A stretch of 64,000 nt of DNA from positions 124,001 through 188,000 of the forward strand of contig NZ_CP012382.1 of NCBI RefSeq assembly GCF_001267885.1, written 5' to 3'. This stretch comes from Streptomyces ambofaciens ATCC 23877 (GTDB lineage Bacteria; Actinomycetota; Actinomycetes; Streptomycetales; Streptomycetaceae). The notes under the pieces are model-generated. The model made no database searches and had not been told where the DNA came from. It saw nothing but the letters and a program-made list of their open reading frames with translations. Position numbers and translations under genes: made by a program. Positions 33,257-44,150 of the stretch are shown here, piece after piece (within the stretch, counting starts at the first letter, position 1; every line of letters begins with the position of its first letter).

Positions 33257-34783
33257 TCAGCGGGCGGGGCCGAACCAGCGCTGGAGGGCTTCTTCCAGGC
33301 CCTGGGGTGAGGTGCCGGCCCAGGCGACGTAGCCGTCGGGGCGGACCAGGACGGCGGTGGCGCCGGCGAGGGCGTCGGGGCCGTCGGTGGGCTTGGCGTG
33401 GACGGTGGCGACGTCGACCCGGTCGGGGCGGCCGGCCGCGGCGCGGCGTATCCCGGCGTCGTCGGCCAGGTCGAGCAGGACGCCGTGTCCGGTGTGCAGC
33501 AGGCGGGCGGTGGTGGTCTCGCCGTGGGCGCCGACCAGGGTCCGCGGCGGCATCCGGCGGCCCACCAGCGGGTGCGCCGTGCCGGTGTCGTCGCCGGTGT
33601 CGTCGCCGGTGAGGTCGTAGCGGATGTCGAGGTGGCTGACGATGCCGGCCAGGTGGCGTTTGACGTCGTCGTACTGGACGAGTTCGGCCATCAGTTCGCG
33701 CAGCGGGTCGGACTCGGGGCCGCCGAGGAAGACGATGCCCTGGGCGCGGGTGTTCATCAGCAGGCGGGCGCCGACGGGGTGGCGTTCGGCGTGGTAGGTG
33801 TCGAGCAGGGTGTCGTCGGCGTCGCCGCGGATGACGGCGGCGAGTTTCCAGCCGAGGTTGGCCGCGTCCTGCACGCCGGTGCTCAGGCCCTGGCCGCCGG
33901 CGGGGAGGTGGATGTGGGCGGCGTCGCCGGCCAGGAAGACGCGGCCGCGCCGGTAGTGGGCGGCCTGGCGGGTGGCGTTGGTGAAGGAGCTGACCCAGCT
34001 CGCGCCGCCGTGGCTGATGTCCTCGCCGGTGATGTCGTGCCAGGCGCCGGCGACTTCCTGGAAGGTGACGGTGCGTTCGCGGTCGTGGGCGGGGCGGCCG
34101 TCGGGGCAGACGATGATGCGCCACACGCCCTCGGACAGCGGGGCGGCCATGACCATGCCGCCGTTGAGGCGTTCGCCCAGGAAGCGGGGGGTGAGCTGGA
34201 CGCCGGTGATGTCGGCCAGGTACATGCCCTGGGTGGCGTCGGTGCCGGGGAAGTCGATGCCGGCGGCCCGGCGGACGCGGCTGGAGCCGCCGTCGCAGCC
34301 CACCAGGTGGGCGGCGCGCAGTGTCCGCTGTTCGCCCTGGGGGGTGCGTACGGTGATCTCGACGCTGTCGCCGTCCTGGAAGCCGTCGGTGAGGGAGACG
34401 AATTCCCAGCCGCGCCGGATGTCCGCGCCCAGTTCGCCCGCCCAGTCCTCCAGGACGGCTTCGGTGTCGCCCTGGGGGATGCCGCGGGCGCCGAAGTGGG
34501 CGTCCTCCAGGACGGTGAAGTCGAACTGGGCGCCGCCGAAGTGGCCCATGGGGCTGGTGGCGAGGGTGTCGCCCTGGCCGAAGCGCGGCAGCAGTCCGCG
34601 CTCGTCGAACGTCTCCATGGCGCGGGCGGTGAAGCCCAGGCCGCGGGACTGGCCGGTGGGCGCGGCCAGTTTCTCGATGACGACGACTCGGGCCCCGCCC
34701 AGGCGCAGTTCGCCGGCGAGCATCAGTCCGGTGGGGCCGGCGCCGACGACGATGACATCGGTGTCCGCCGTTGTCCCTTCCAT
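33257..34783 (-). CDS. FAD-dependent aromatic hydroxylase (alpG position)
   Basis: The 508-residue flavoprotein has GAGPTGLMLAGELRLGG, LVGCDGGSSRVRRAAG, FLAGDAAHIHLPAGGQGLSTG and a terminal LQRWFGPA. It is the last gene of the leftward core operon; 107 bases separate it from the preceding hydroxylase gene. AGGAAGGA sits 2 bases before the ATG at 34783. A short DDTGDDTGT repeat near residue 390 is coded by a small tandem duplication. In the alp cluster a hydroxylase gene occupies this position next to alpH. It probably hydroxylates or oxidises the angucyclinone intermediate; the site is unknown. Confidence 0.87.
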   Translation of the reverse strand: MEGTTADTDVIVVGAGPTGLMLAGELRLGGARVVVIEKLAAPTGQSRGLGFTARAMETFDERGLLPRFGQGDTLATSPMGHFGGAQFDFTVLEDAHFGARGIPQGDTEAVLEDWAGELGADIRRGWEFVSLTDGFQDGDSVEITVRTPQGEQRTLRAAHLVGCDGGSSRVRRAAGIDFPGTDATQGMYLADITGVQLTPRFLGERLNGGMVMAAPLSEGVWRIIVCPDGRPAHDRERTVTFQEVAGAWHDITGEDISHGGASWVSSFTNATRQAAHYRRGRVFLAGDAAHIHLPAGGQGLSTGVQDAANLGWKLAAVIRGDADDTLLDTYHAERHPVGARLLMNTRAQGIVFLGGPESDPLRELMAELVQYDDVKRHLAGIVSHLDIRYDLTGDDTGDDTGTAHPLVGRRMPPRTLVGAHGETTTARLLHTGHGVLLDLADDAGIRRAAAGRPDRVDVATVHAKPTDGPDALAGATAVLVRPDGYVAWAGTSPQGLEEALQRWFGPAR

Positions 34784-34890
34784 GGTGGTCCTTCCTGAAA
34801 CGGTGGGGTGGGTCGGGGGCCCGGCGGTGGTGGTGGGGGGCGGCTGGTCGTGGTGGCGCCGGTGCCCCTGCCGGGAGGGGGCTCGGCGGG

Positions 34891-36366
<1,476 letters not shown>

Positions 36367-36369
36367 GGC

Positions 36370-37314
36370 TCAGGCCTTTTTCTGCTCGGCGTGGGCCTTG
36401 GCGTGGGCGAGGGTGGCGCTGCTGTTGGTGGACAGTGCGCTGTGCACGTAGGCGCGGGCGTCGGCGACGGTGGCGTCCTGGCCGAGGATGCGTGCGATGT
36501 TGGCGGTGTTGAGGGTGACGGTGTGCTGGGAGGAGGCGGTGGTGCCCTGCTCGTCCTCGGTGAAGGTCCACTCGCCGGTGTGCAGGGTCATCAGCGCGGG
36601 CAGGGTGACCTGCTTGTAGGCGATCTTGTGGTGGGGGAAGACGACCCGGTAGGACTTGGTGGTGTGCACCGAGCCGTCCTTGGCGCGGGTGTCCATCTCC
36701 AGTTCCTGCAGGCCCGGGGTGTCCTCGGTGAGGCGGACCACGGCGACGTGCGGGAGCCGCTCGGACCACAGGTGGGCCTCGTTGATGAAGTCGAAGACGT
36801 CCTTGGCGGCGCCGGCGATGTGCACGGTGTCGGTGAAGGAGAAGGTGAGTTCCTCGGTGGCGGCGGCGTGCGCGGCCTCGACGTTGACCTTGAGGGCGGC
36901 CAGTTCCTGGGTGCTGTTCTTGTCCACGGCCTGTTCGATCCACAGCAGGTCGTGGGGGTCGTCGCCCAGGGCGCTGTAGTCGTGCAGGAGGCGCACGCGG
37001 GAGGTGTCCGCGGTGAGTTCCTCGATGATCCAGGTGCCGCCCATGTGCTTGACGGGGGCGGCCGGTATCTCCTGGCGGAAGGTGATGGTCAGGGCGCGGG
37101 CGTCCAGGGTGCGGCGGGAGGTCCAGTCCTTGGGCTGTCCGTTGGCGGTGGCCCAGATGCGGATGCGTTCCTCGTCGCCGCTCGTCTCGAGGCGGTCCAC
37201 GTGGATGGTGGGCGGGAAGATGCGCGGCCAGTGGGTCACGTCTGCGAGCAGTTCGTAGACCGCGGCGGCCGGGGCGCCGATCGTGATCTCGTGCTCGACC
37301 TCACGCGTCGTCAT
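36370..37314 (-). CDS. didomain aromatase/cyclase (SRPBCC, ActVII type)
   Basis: The 314-residue protein is made of two START-like helix-grip domains. The first begins EHEITIGAPAAAVYELLADVTHWPRIFPP and the second LTFSFTDTVHIAGAAKDVFDFINEAHLW; each has the W and P features of polyketide aromatases. Didomain enzymes of this kind aromatise the first ring of C9-reduced chains, in agreement with the ketoreductase next door, 52 bases upstream. This matches angucycline clusters. A similar but distinct enzyme is coded at 50512-51432. Confidence 0.9.
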   Translation of the reverse strand: MTTREVEHEITIGAPAAAVYELLADVTHWPRIFPPTIHVDRLETSGDEERIRIWATANGQPKDWTSRRTLDARALTITFRQEIPAAPVKHMGGTWIIEELTADTSRVRLLHDYSALGDDPHDLLWIEQAVDKNSTQELAALKVNVEAAHAAATEELTFSFTDTVHIAGAAKDVFDFINEAHLWSERLPHVAVVRLTEDTPGLQELEMDTRAKDGSVHTTKSYRVVFPHHKIAYKQVTLPALMTLHTGEWTFTEDEQGTTASSQHTVTLNTANIARILGQDATVADARAYVHSALSTNSSATLAHAKAHAEQKKA

Positions 37315-37366
37315 GAGACCTCTTCTCCTCGTCGGGGTCGGGTGCCCGGAAAAATCAGGGGCGGGG

Positions 37367-38155
37367 TCAGAAGTTGCCGAGGCCGCCGCAGACGTTCAGG
37401 GCCTGCGAGGTGATGGACGCGGCGGTGTCGGAGGCCAGGTAGCCGATGAGGCCGGCGACCTCCTGGGGGGTGGAGTAGCGGCCGAGGGGGATCTTCGCCT
37501 GGAACTTGTCGAGGATGGCCTCCTCGGAGGTGTCGTAGGCGGCGGCGTAGCCCTGGCGCACGCGCTGGGCCATGGGCGTCTCGACGTATCCGGGGCAGAC
37601 CGCGTTGACGGTGATGCCGGTGGGGGCGAGTTCGTTGCCCAGGGCCTTGGTGAAGCCGACGACGCCGTGCTTGGAGGCGGAGTAGGGGGCGCCCAGGACG
37701 ACGCCCTGCTTGCCGGCGGTGGAGGCGACGTTGATGATGCGGCCGCGGTCCTTGGCGCGCAGGCCGCCTAGGGTCAGGGCGGCGCGGGTGACGCGGAAGA
37801 CGCTGTTGAGGTTGGTGTCGATGACGTCGTCCCACAGCTCGTCGGCGATGTCGGCGGTGGGGCCGCCGCCGGAGCGGCCGGCGTTGTTGACGACGACGTC
37901 CAGGGTGCCGAAGCGGTCGACGGCGGCCTGGATCCAGGCGTCGACGGAGGCGGTGTCGCGGACGTCGACGACGGCGCCGTCGACGTCCAGGCCCTCGCCC
38001 TGGAGTTCCTTGACGGTGGCGGCGACGTTGTCGGCGCTGCGCGCGCCGATGAACACCCGGTGGCCCTGTGCGCCCAGGAGGCGGGCGCTGGCCAGGCCGA
38101 TGCCGCTGGTGGCGCCGGTGATGACGGCGACGCGCTGGGTGGTGGTGTCGGTCAT
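37367..38155 (-). CDS. alpD: polyketide C9 ketoreductase (ActIII type SDR)
   Basis: The 262-residue SDR has the NADPH motif TGATSGIGLASARLL, NNAGRSGGGPT, the catalytic Ser/Tyr/Lys in NVASTAGKQG and APYSASKHGVVGFTKALG, and the C-terminal ITSQALNVCGGLGNF. This is nearly a textbook ActIII-type ketoreductase, which reduces the C9 carbonyl of the nascent polyketide on the ACP. It lies between the aromatase/cyclase and ACP genes (12-base gap to ACP). The symbol follows cluster order and is less certain than the function. Confidence 0.92.
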   Translation of the reverse strand: MTDTTTQRVAVITGATSGIGLASARLLGAQGHRVFIGARSADNVAATVKELQGEGLDVDGAVVDVRDTASVDAWIQAAVDRFGTLDVVVNNAGRSGGGPTADIADELWDDVIDTNLNSVFRVTRAALTLGGLRAKDRGRIINVASTAGKQGVVLGAPYSASKHGVVGFTKALGNELAPTGITVNAVCPGYVETPMAQRVRQGYAAAYDTSEEAILDKFQAKIPLGRYSTPQEVAGLIGYLASDTAASITSQALNVCGGLGNF

Positions 38156-38167
38156 GGGAGTGCTCCT

Positions 38168-38437
38168 TCAGGCGGCCTGGGCGGGCGCGAGCTGGGCGTT
38201 GACGACCTCGATGAAGGTGCGGGGGGTGTTGGCCTCGCCGACGGCCTCCTCGTCGAGGGAGATGCCGTACTCGCGCTCGATGAGGCTGCCGGCCTCCAGC
38301 AGGGCGAGGGACTCGTAGCCGATGACCTCGAACTCGGTGTCGAGGATGTCGCCGTCCAGGTCCACGCCCTCGGCGACGCCCGCGGCGTCGCGCAGGGTGC
38401 GCTTGAGGTCGTCGAGGGTGAAGAGCTTGGTGGCCAT
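38168..38437 (-). CDS. alpC: type II PKS acyl carrier protein
   Basis: The 89-residue protein has the four-helix carrier pattern with the phosphopantetheine Ser in VIGYESLALLE, a variant of the usual GYDSLAL. It is acidic, as expected. The ATG at 38437 is set by the short ACP length and by AGGAACC just upstream. It lies 68 bases after the CLF gene and 12 bases before the ketoreductase gene. No other ACP gene is present in the window, so it may also serve the second KS/CLF pair. The Sfp-type transferase at 47611-48420 is the natural activating enzyme. Confidence 0.92.
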   Translation of the reverse strand: MATKLFTLDDLKRTLRDAAGVAEGVDLDGDILDTEFEVIGYESLALLEAGSLIEREYGISLDEEAVGEANTPRTFIEVVNAQLAPAQAA

Positions 38438-38505
38438 GGTGGTTCCTTTCGTCGTGCGGCGTGCGGTCGGGGTGCGTGGGTGGTGGTGCGGCGCGGGTGT
38501 GCCGC

Positions 38506-39717
38506 TCATACGGCGCGTACGGCCATGGCGGAGTTGAAGCCTCCGTGGCCGCGGGCCAGGATCAGGGCGGTGCGCAGCGGGGCCGGGCGCGGCTCGCCCA
38601 GGACCAGGTCCAGGGGGTAGTCGGCGCACGGGTCGATGTGCACGGTGGGCGGGATGACGCCGTCGCGCAGGGCGAGGAACGCGGCGGCCAGGTCCAGGGG
38701 CGCGCCGCCGGAGTACAGGCGTCCGGTCATCGTCTTGGGCACGGTCACCGGCACGCCGCGGTCGCCGAAGACGGTGCTGATGGCGTCGGCTTCGATGCGG
38801 TCGCCGGCCGGGTCGCCGGCGCCGTCGGCGAAGACGACGTCGATGTCGGCGGCGCTCAGCCGGGCGTCGGCCAGGGCGGTCTCGATCGCCTTGCGCAGGC
38901 CGGGTTCGCGTCCGCTGCCGGGCCGGGGGTCGATGGTGGCGCCGTAGCCGGCGATCTCGCCGTAGGGGCGGGCGCCGCGGGTGCGGGCGGCGGCCGCGTC
39001 CTCGGCGATGAGGATCGCGCCGCCCTCGCCGGGGACGAAGCCGCGGGCGTCGCGGTCGAAGGGCAGGTAGGCGTGGTCGGGTTCGTCGCTGGTGGAGAGC
39101 CGGCCGCCGGCCAGCTGGGCGACCCAGCCCCACGGGCACAGGGAGGCGTCGACGGCGCCGGTGACGATCAGCGAGGTGCCCTTGCGGATCTGCCGGCGGG
39201 CCTGGGCGACGGCGTCGAGTCCTCCGGCGCCTTCGCTGACGACGACGCCGGCGGGGCCCTTCATGCCGTTGCGGATGGAGATCTGGCCGCTGTTGACGGC
39301 GTAGAACCAGGCGAAGGACTGGTAGGCGGAGACGTACTGGCTGCCCTGGCTCCACAGGGCCTGCAGTTCGCCCTGGCCGAACTCGAAGCCGCCGGCGGCG
39401 GAGGCGGTGATGACGCCCATGTCGAACTCGGGCAGTTGTGCGGGGTCGGCGCCGGCGTCGGCCAGGGCCCAGTCGGCGGCCACCAGCGCCAGGCGGGTGA
39501 CCCGGTCGGTCTGCGGCAGCAGCCGGCTGGGCAGCAGCCGGTCGGCCTCGAAGCCGTCGATCTGCCCGGCCAGGCGGGCCGGGTAGCCGGTGGGGTCGAA
39601 GCGGGTGATGCGGCCGATGCCGTGCTTGCCGCCCAGCGTCGCGGCCCAGTAGTCCTTCAGGCCCAGGCCGTTGGGCGCGGTGACGCCCAGGCCGGTCACC
39701 ACCACGGAGGCGGTCAT
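38506..39717 (-). CDS. alpB: chain length factor (KS-beta) of the main PKS
   Basis: The 403-residue protein is a ketosynthase-like [56 protein letters not shown] and [19 protein letters not shown]. The active-site Cys of KS is missing. The Gln that normally replaces it in CLFs (EQAGG) is here Gly, in the sequence [11 protein letters not shown], checked in the DNA. The ATG overlaps the KS stop by 4 bases, which gives equimolar translation of the KS/CLF dimer. It should set the chain to the decaketide length of angucyclines, inferred from context. Confidence 0.93.
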   Translation of the reverse strand: MTASVVVTGLGVTAPNGLGLKDYWAATLGGKHGIGRITRFDPTGYPARLAGQIDGFEADRLLPSRLLPQTDRVTRLALVAADWALADAGADPAQLPEFDMGVITASAAGGFEFGQGELQALWSQGSQYVSAYQSFAWFYAVNSGQISIRNGMKGPAGVVVSEGAGGLDAVAQARRQIRKGTSLIVTGAVDASLCPWGWVAQLAGGRLSTSDEPDHAYLPFDRDARGFVPGEGGAILIAEDAAAARTRGARPYGEIAGYGATIDPRPGSGREPGLRKAIETALADARLSAADIDVVFADGAGDPAGDRIEADAISTVFGDRGVPVTVPKTMTGRLYSGGAPLDLAAAFLALRDGVIPPTVHIDPCADYPLDLVLGEPRPAPLRTALILARGHGGFNSAMAVRAV

Positions 39718-40985
39718 ACCAGGCTCCTTTCCGGGCTGGCGAGCACCATGGCGCTCTGGAAGCCGCCGAATCCGCTGCCGACGGTCAGGACCGCGTCGAT
39801 CAGCTGGTCGCGGGCGACCAGGGGCACGTAGTCGAGGTCGCACTCGGGGTCGGCGGTGTGCAGGTTGGCGGTGGGCGGGACGACGTCGTACTCCATGGCC
39901 AGGGCCGAGGCGGCGATCTCGATGGAGCCGATCGCGCCCAGCGAGTGCCCGACCATGGACTTGATGGAGCTGACCGGGGTGCGGAAGGCGTGTTCGCCCA
40001 GGCTGCGCTTGAACGCGGCCGTCTCGTGCCGGTCGTTCTGCTTGGTGCCCGAGCCGTGGGCGTTGACGTAGTCGATGGCCTGCGGGTTCAGGCGGGCCTC
40101 GGCCAGCGCCAGGTCGATCGCCTCGGCCATCTCCGCGCCGTCGGGGCGCAGCCCCGTCATGTGGTAGGCGTTGGAGCGGGTGGAGTACCCGGCGATCTCG
40201 GCGTAGATGTGGGCGCCGCGCTTGCGGGCGCTGTCCAGCTCCTCCAGCACGAAGAAGGCGCAGCCCTCGCCCAGGACGAAACCGTTGCGGGTCTTGTCGA
40301 AGGGGCGCGAGGCGCACTCGGGTTCGTCGTGGCGGGGGGTGGTCGCCTTGATCGCGTCGAAGCAGGCCATGGTGATCGGGGAGATCGGCGCGTCGGAGGA
40401 GCCGGCGATCACGACGTCGGCGGAGCCCTCGCGGACCAGTTCCACGGCGTAGCCCACGGAGTCGATGCCGGAGGTGCAGCCGGTGGAGACCACCGTGCTG
40501 GGGCCCTCGGCGCCCACCGCCCAGGCGACTTCGGCCGCGAACGAGCTGGGCACCATGTAGTCGTACAGGTGCGGGACGGCGTAGGTGTGGTCGACCGCCT
40601 CCAGGCGGCCGCCGTCGCTGACGACGCGGTACTCCTCGTCCAGGCCCATCGTGGCGCCGACGGCGCTGCCGACGGTGACACCGACGCGGTGCGGGTCCAG
40701 GGCGGCGACGTCCAGGCCGCTGTCGGCGACCGCGCCGCGCGAGGCGACGACGGCGAACTGCGCGGCCCGGTCCAGGCGGCGGACCTCCTGGGGGCTCAGA
40801 CCGTGCGCGAAGGGGTCGAAGTCGGCCTCGGCGGCCACCCGGGAGCGGAAGGGGGCGGGGTCGAAGAAGGTGATGCCGCGGGTCGCGGTGCGCCCCGAGC
40901 TGAGCAGGTTCCAGAAGTTCTCCCGGCCCACCCCGCCCGGCGCGATCACCTCGATCCCGGTGATCACGACACGTCGCCTGCTCAA
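39714..40985 (-). CDS. alpA: ketosynthase (KS-alpha) of the main PKS
   Basis: The 423-residue protein is a full type II ketosynthase with nucleophile Cys in [29 protein letters not shown] and [11 protein letters not shown] carrying the two catalytic His, and the intervening Lys in SIKSM. With the CLF it condenses malonyl units on the ACP. The start is a rare TTG at 40985 that overlaps the stop of the small cyclase gene (TTGA), with GGGAGG upstream; alignment of the N-terminus ([12 protein letters not shown]) leaves no other choice. Confidence 0.94.
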   Translation of the reverse strand: MSRRRVVITGIEVIAPGGVGRENFWNLLSSGRTATRGITFFDPAPFRSRVAAEADFDPFAHGLSPQEVRRLDRAAQFAVVASRGAVADSGLDVAALDPHRVGVTVGSAVGATMGLDEEYRVVSDGGRLEAVDHTYAVPHLYDYMVPSSFAAEVAWAVGAEGPSTVVSTGCTSGIDSVGYAVELVREGSADVVIAGSSDAPISPITMACFDAIKATTPRHDEPECASRPFDKTRNGFVLGEGCAFFVLEELDSARKRGAHIYAEIAGYSTRSNAYHMTGLRPDGAEMAEAIDLALAEARLNPQAIDYVNAHGSGTKQNDRHETAAFKRSLGEHAFRTPVSSIKSMVGHSLGAIGSIEIAASALAMEYDVVPPTANLHTADPECDLDYVPLVARDQLIDAVLTVGSGFGGFQSAMVLASPERSLV

Positions 40986-41311
40986 CGGGAGGCCTCCCAG
41001 TCGTAGAAGCGGGTGGCCATGGCGTCGGCCGGCGAGCGCCAGGTGGCGGGGTCGTAGGCCTCGATGAACGGCTTGAGGTCCTCGCTGATGCCCACGAAAC
41101 GCGGGTCGGCCTTGGCCGCCTCGATCAGCTCGCCGCCGTTGTCCTCGTCGAAGTCCTGCAGGTGGAAGTACAGGCCCCGGTAGGAGAACAGCTGGCGGCG
41201 CCGCGTGCCCATGCGGTGCGGCATCTCGGTGGCGTCGAAGTCGGCGAACAACTTCGCCACGTCGTTGCTGGAGGCGGCCGCCATCCGGGCGACGATCAGC
41301 GTGCTGTGCAT
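40982..41311 (-). CDS. alpI: TcmI-family polyketide cyclase
   Basis: This 109-residue protein has the ferredoxin-like fold features of TcmI-type cyclases: [32 protein letters not shown] in outline, then [18 protein letters not shown] and the C-terminal [15 protein letters not shown]. Such enzymes direct later ring closure; in angucyclines they close the angular ring with JadI-like proteins. The stop overlaps the TTG start of the ketosynthase gene. It is the first gene of the core PKS operon, which would be transcribed from the 285-base gap upstream. Confidence 0.88.
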   Translation of the reverse strand: MHSTLIVARMAAASSNDVAKLFADFDATEMPHRMGTRRRQLFSYRGLYFHLQDFDEDNGGELIEAAKADPRFVGISEDLKPFIEAYDPATWRSPADAMATRFYDWEASR

Positions 41312-41489
41312 AGGGTTGGCTCCTCGGCGGTTGCACGGAAGGGTTCTCGCAGCGCGCGGACAGGCCCGGCGCGGTGGCCGGGTGGGACGACGCCGTCGCC
41401 TACGACGGTGCGGTGCGGCGGTAGCGCCCCGCACGGGGCCTGCCTGAGCCCCGGCGGAGCCGCACGCCCTTCGGGGGGTCCGGCGCAGC

Positions 41490-41541
41490 CGCACACCCCT
41501 GGGGCGGGCACATGCCTGCGGACGCCCGCCCCGGGTGTGCG
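41490..41541. terminator. hairpin between the ABM oxygenase and cyclase genes
   Basis: Arms 41490-41509 and 41524-41541 are complementary except for a two-base bulge, with a 14-base loop. It lies 56 bases downstream of the leftward oxygenase gene and 179 bases upstream of the cyclase start. It may end the alpJ-alpK transcript so that the PKS operon has its own promoter. Confidence 0.45.
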
Positions 41542-41596
41542 GGGCGAACGTCCGCCAGGCATGCGCAGCCCCTCTACGCCGTCCGGCGCGCCGGAC

Positions 41597-42295
41597 TCAC
41601 TCGCCGGCCGAACGCGTGTGCACGACCTGGTAGGTGTTGCTGTAGGGCTCACCGGCGACGACGGCGCGCACCCGGCCGACGGCCGCCTTGCGGGCCTCGT
41701 CCTGGTCCTGGGGGGCCTGGTCGCGGTAGGCCTCCCAGGCCTGCTTGCTGTCCCACTGGGAGTAGGAGATGACGAAGGCGCCCTCCAGGCCGCGGGCGCG
41801 CAGCCCCTTGAGGACGACGTGCGCGCGGAAGCCGGGCACCTGGGCGAGGAAGGCCTGGCCGGGGCCGAGGGCGTCCAGGGCCTCGTCCTGGCCCTGGGGG
41901 GTGACCGGGAAGACGGTGAAGACGGTGTAGTCGTCGCGGCCGGGGCCGATCTCGATCTTCCCGCCGAGGGCGTCGGAGGTCAGCGTGTGGGCGACCTCGT
42001 TCTGCATCAGCCGGATCGAGGTGGTGATCTCACCGAAGACCGGCAGCGTGCGGTGCTTGAACTCCTCGCCCGCGTACCGCTTTTCCAGGTCCTCGCCGCT
42101 GCGCCACTGGATGAAGTTGAGGGTGCCGTGGGAGTCGACGCCGGAGTGGACGGTGGAGGACATCCAGCCCTCGTACGTGGCCGCGTCGACGATCTTCGTC
42201 ATCTCCTCGATCAGCTTGCCCTGCTTCTCGGGAGTGTCCGTGGTGAACAGGTTCAGGACGGTGAGGTGCTTGTCCTCGGCGGAGATGATGGGCAT
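41597..42295 (-). CDS. alpJ: antibiotic biosynthesis monooxygenase (ABM didomain), JadG/GilOII/AlpJ type
   Basis: The 232-residue protein has two ABM-like ferredoxin-fold halves: one with LTVLNLFTTDTPEKQGKLIEEM and FIQWRSGEDLEKR, the other with YTVFTVFPVTPQGQDEALDAL and FVISYSQWDSKQAWEAY. Single or double ABM proteins in angucycline clusters (JadG, GilOII, AlpJ) open ring B of the benz[a]anthraquinone; in kinamycin this leads to ring contraction to the benzofluorene. The place between the cyclase and a hydroxylase gene fits alpJ. The neighbouring hydroxylase at 42508 is the likely partner. Confidence 0.86.
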   Translation of the reverse strand: MPIISAEDKHLTVLNLFTTDTPEKQGKLIEEMTKIVDAATYEGWMSSTVHSGVDSHGTLNFIQWRSGEDLEKRYAGEEFKHRTLPVFGEITTSIRLMQNEVAHTLTSDALGGKIEIGPGRDDYTVFTVFPVTPQGQDEALDALGPGQAFLAQVPGFRAHVVLKGLRARGLEGAFVISYSQWDSKQAWEAYRDQAPQDQDEARKAAVGRVRAVVAGEPYSNTYQVVHTRSAGE

Positions 42296-42507
42296 GGGTT
42301 TCTTCGCTTCCCTTCAAGGTGCGGACGGGGTGTCGCGGCACGGTCGGCGCGGCGCGGGGCCGCGCCGGGGTGCCGGCCGGGCATCGGACGGGATGCCCGG
42401 CCGGATACCGGGCGGATGCCGGACGGGATGCCCGGCGGGATGCCCGGCGGGGTGCCCGGCCGGGTGCCCGGCCCGGCGGAGGGCCGGGCCGGGGGCCGGG
42501 CGGGGGG
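42296..42507. repeat. degenerate short repeats between alpJ and alpK
   Basis: Words of the type GGATGCCCGGCGG recur about every 13-14 bases from about 42370 to 42480. No gene is visible. The array may form structure between two genes of one transcript. Confidence 0.5.
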
Positions 42508-43983
42508 TCAGGCGGTGGGGCCGAACCAGCGGTCCAGGGCGGTGGTGAGGCCGTCGGCGCCGGCCCCCAGGGCGGCGACCCAGGCGACGTAGCCGTCGGG
42601 GCGCACGAGGATGCCGTCCACCGGCGCCTCGCAGCCGTCGAACTCGGCGGCGACCAGGTCGACGCGGTCGGCCCAGCCGGCCGCCGCGGTGCGCAGGCCC
42701 CGGTCGCCGCCGAGCTCCAGGAGCACGGCCCGCCCCGGGCGCAGCAGCGAGTAGAAGGGGATCTTCTCCCCGTCGACGACCAGTTCCCGGTCCGGCAGGC
42801 GCCGGCCCAGCAGCGGGTGGTCGCCCTCGCCGACGTCGTGGCGGATGTCCAGCCCGGTGACCATGCCGGCCAGGTGGCGCTGCACGGAGACGTGGGAGCC
42901 CATGAGCTCGGCCAGCACCTCGCGCATCGGGGTGATCTCGTCGCCGCCGAGGTAGAGGATGCGCTGGGCGAGGGTGTTGGTCAGGATCCGCTGCCCCACC
43001 GGGTGGCGCTCGCTGTGGTAGGTGTCCAGCAGCCCCTGGGGGGCGCGGCCGCTGATGTCCAGGGCGAGCTTCCAGCCGAGGTTCACGGCGTCCTGCACGC
43101 CCGCGCTCATGCCCTGCGCGCCGATCGGCAGGTGGATGTGCGCGGCGTCACCGGCCAGGAAGACGCGGCCCTTGCGGTACTGGGCGGCCTGGCGGCTGAC
43201 GTCGGTGGCGGAGCTCACCCACAGCGGGGTGGCGCCGCTGATGTCCTCGCCGGTCAGCCGCTGCCAGCTGTCCGCGACCTCCTCGAAGGTGATCGCCTCC
43301 GGGGCGGTGCGCAGCGGCTGGGAGCTGTCGAAGTAGATGACGCGGCAGCGGTCGGGGCCCATCGGCAGGACCATGACCATGCCGCCGGGGACCCGCTCGC
43401 CGCTGAAACGGGGCCGCAGCTGCACTCCGGCCACGTCCGCGAAACGCAGCTCGATCGCCGGCTCGGTGCCGGGGAAGTCGATGCCGGCGAGCTTGCGCAC
43501 GCTGCTGCGGGCACCGTCGCAGCCCACGACGTAGCGGGCGCGCAGGGAAAGGGGAGAGCCGTCGGCGCCGGCGGCCTCGACGGTCACCGAAGTGCCGGTG
43601 TCCTCGATCGCGGTGACCTCGTACCCGCGGCGGACCTCGGCGCCCAGCTCGCGCGCCCAGCCGCCCAGGATGCCTTCGGTGCGGGCCTGCGGAATGCCGC
43701 GCGCCCCGTACGAACCGCCCTCGATCACCTGGTAGTCGAGCGGTACGCCGCCGAAGTGGCCGACCGGGATGACTCCGACCTCACCGAACCGGTCCATGAG
43801 GCCGCGCTGCGCGAACTCCTCGATGGTCCGTGCCGAAAATCCCAGCGCCCGGGATTCCTTAATCGGCTCGGCGAGTTTGTCCAGGACCACCACCGAAACT
43901 CCAGCAAGCCTCAATTCACCTGCGAGCATAAGACCGGTGGGACCGGCTCCCACGACAACGACGTCCGAATCGTAGAATTCCAT
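42508..43983 (-). CDS. alpK: FAD-dependent aromatic hydroxylase, AlpK type
   Basis: The 491-residue flavoprotein has GAGPTGLMLAGELRLAG, VGCDGARSSVRKLAG, FLAGDAAHIHLPIGAQGMSAG and LDRWFGP. It is the first gene leftward from a divergent promoter region and is followed by the ABM oxygenase, the arrangement alpK-alpJ. In kinamycin biosynthesis AlpK hydroxylates the prekinamycin-type intermediate at C5 and works with AlpJ. The ATG at 43983 is preceded by a GAGGG. The upstream in-frame ATG (5 codons earlier) is not excluded. Confidence 0.87.
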   Translation of the reverse strand: MEFYDSDVVVVGAGPTGLMLAGELRLAGVSVVVLDKLAEPIKESRALGFSARTIEEFAQRGLMDRFGEVGVIPVGHFGGVPLDYQVIEGGSYGARGIPQARTEGILGGWARELGAEVRRGYEVTAIEDTGTSVTVEAAGADGSPLSLRARYVVGCDGARSSVRKLAGIDFPGTEPAIELRFADVAGVQLRPRFSGERVPGGMVMVLPMGPDRCRVIYFDSSQPLRTAPEAITFEEVADSWQRLTGEDISGATPLWVSSATDVSRQAAQYRKGRVFLAGDAAHIHLPIGAQGMSAGVQDAVNLGWKLALDISGRAPQGLLDTYHSERHPVGQRILTNTLAQRILYLGGDEITPMREVLAELMGSHVSVQRHLAGMVTGLDIRHDVGEGDHPLLGRRLPDRELVVDGEKIPFYSLLRPGRAVLLELGGDRGLRTAAAGWADRVDLVAAEFDGCEAPVDGILVRPDGYVAWVAALGAGADGLTTALDRWFGPTA

Positions 43984-44150
43984 CTGCCCTCTTCTCACTG
44001 GTGTTCCGCCAGTATGGAGAGAGAAAACGGCGGGCGTAAATAGGCGTTATTACAGGTCTTGTGCAGCGAACGGCAGAAAAACGTCCGGTACGTCAGAGCT
44101 TCGACAGACGGTCTTGCCCCGCAGAAGCCGGATGACGGCATTCTCGAACA
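43984..44150. promoter_or_regulatory. AT-richer divergent promoter region (alpK leftward, small NTF2-like gene rightward)
   Basis: This 167-base region has unusual AT content for the window (for example GCGTAAATAGGCGTTATTAC near 44035). On the minus strand TAATAA is a good -10 candidate for alpK. Single SARP-like words (TTCGAC at 44100, TTCGCT on the minus strand) occur but without clean 11-base spacing. The rightward gene has no evident ribosome binding site. Confidence 0.5.

Noticed and set aside
32160..33332. Several plus-strand open frames with repeating Pro-Gly-Arg motifs across the 39-bp array
   Set aside because: The periodicity comes from the 39-bp DNA repeat being a multiple of three; all frames are open and none has a ribosome binding site or non-repetitive part.
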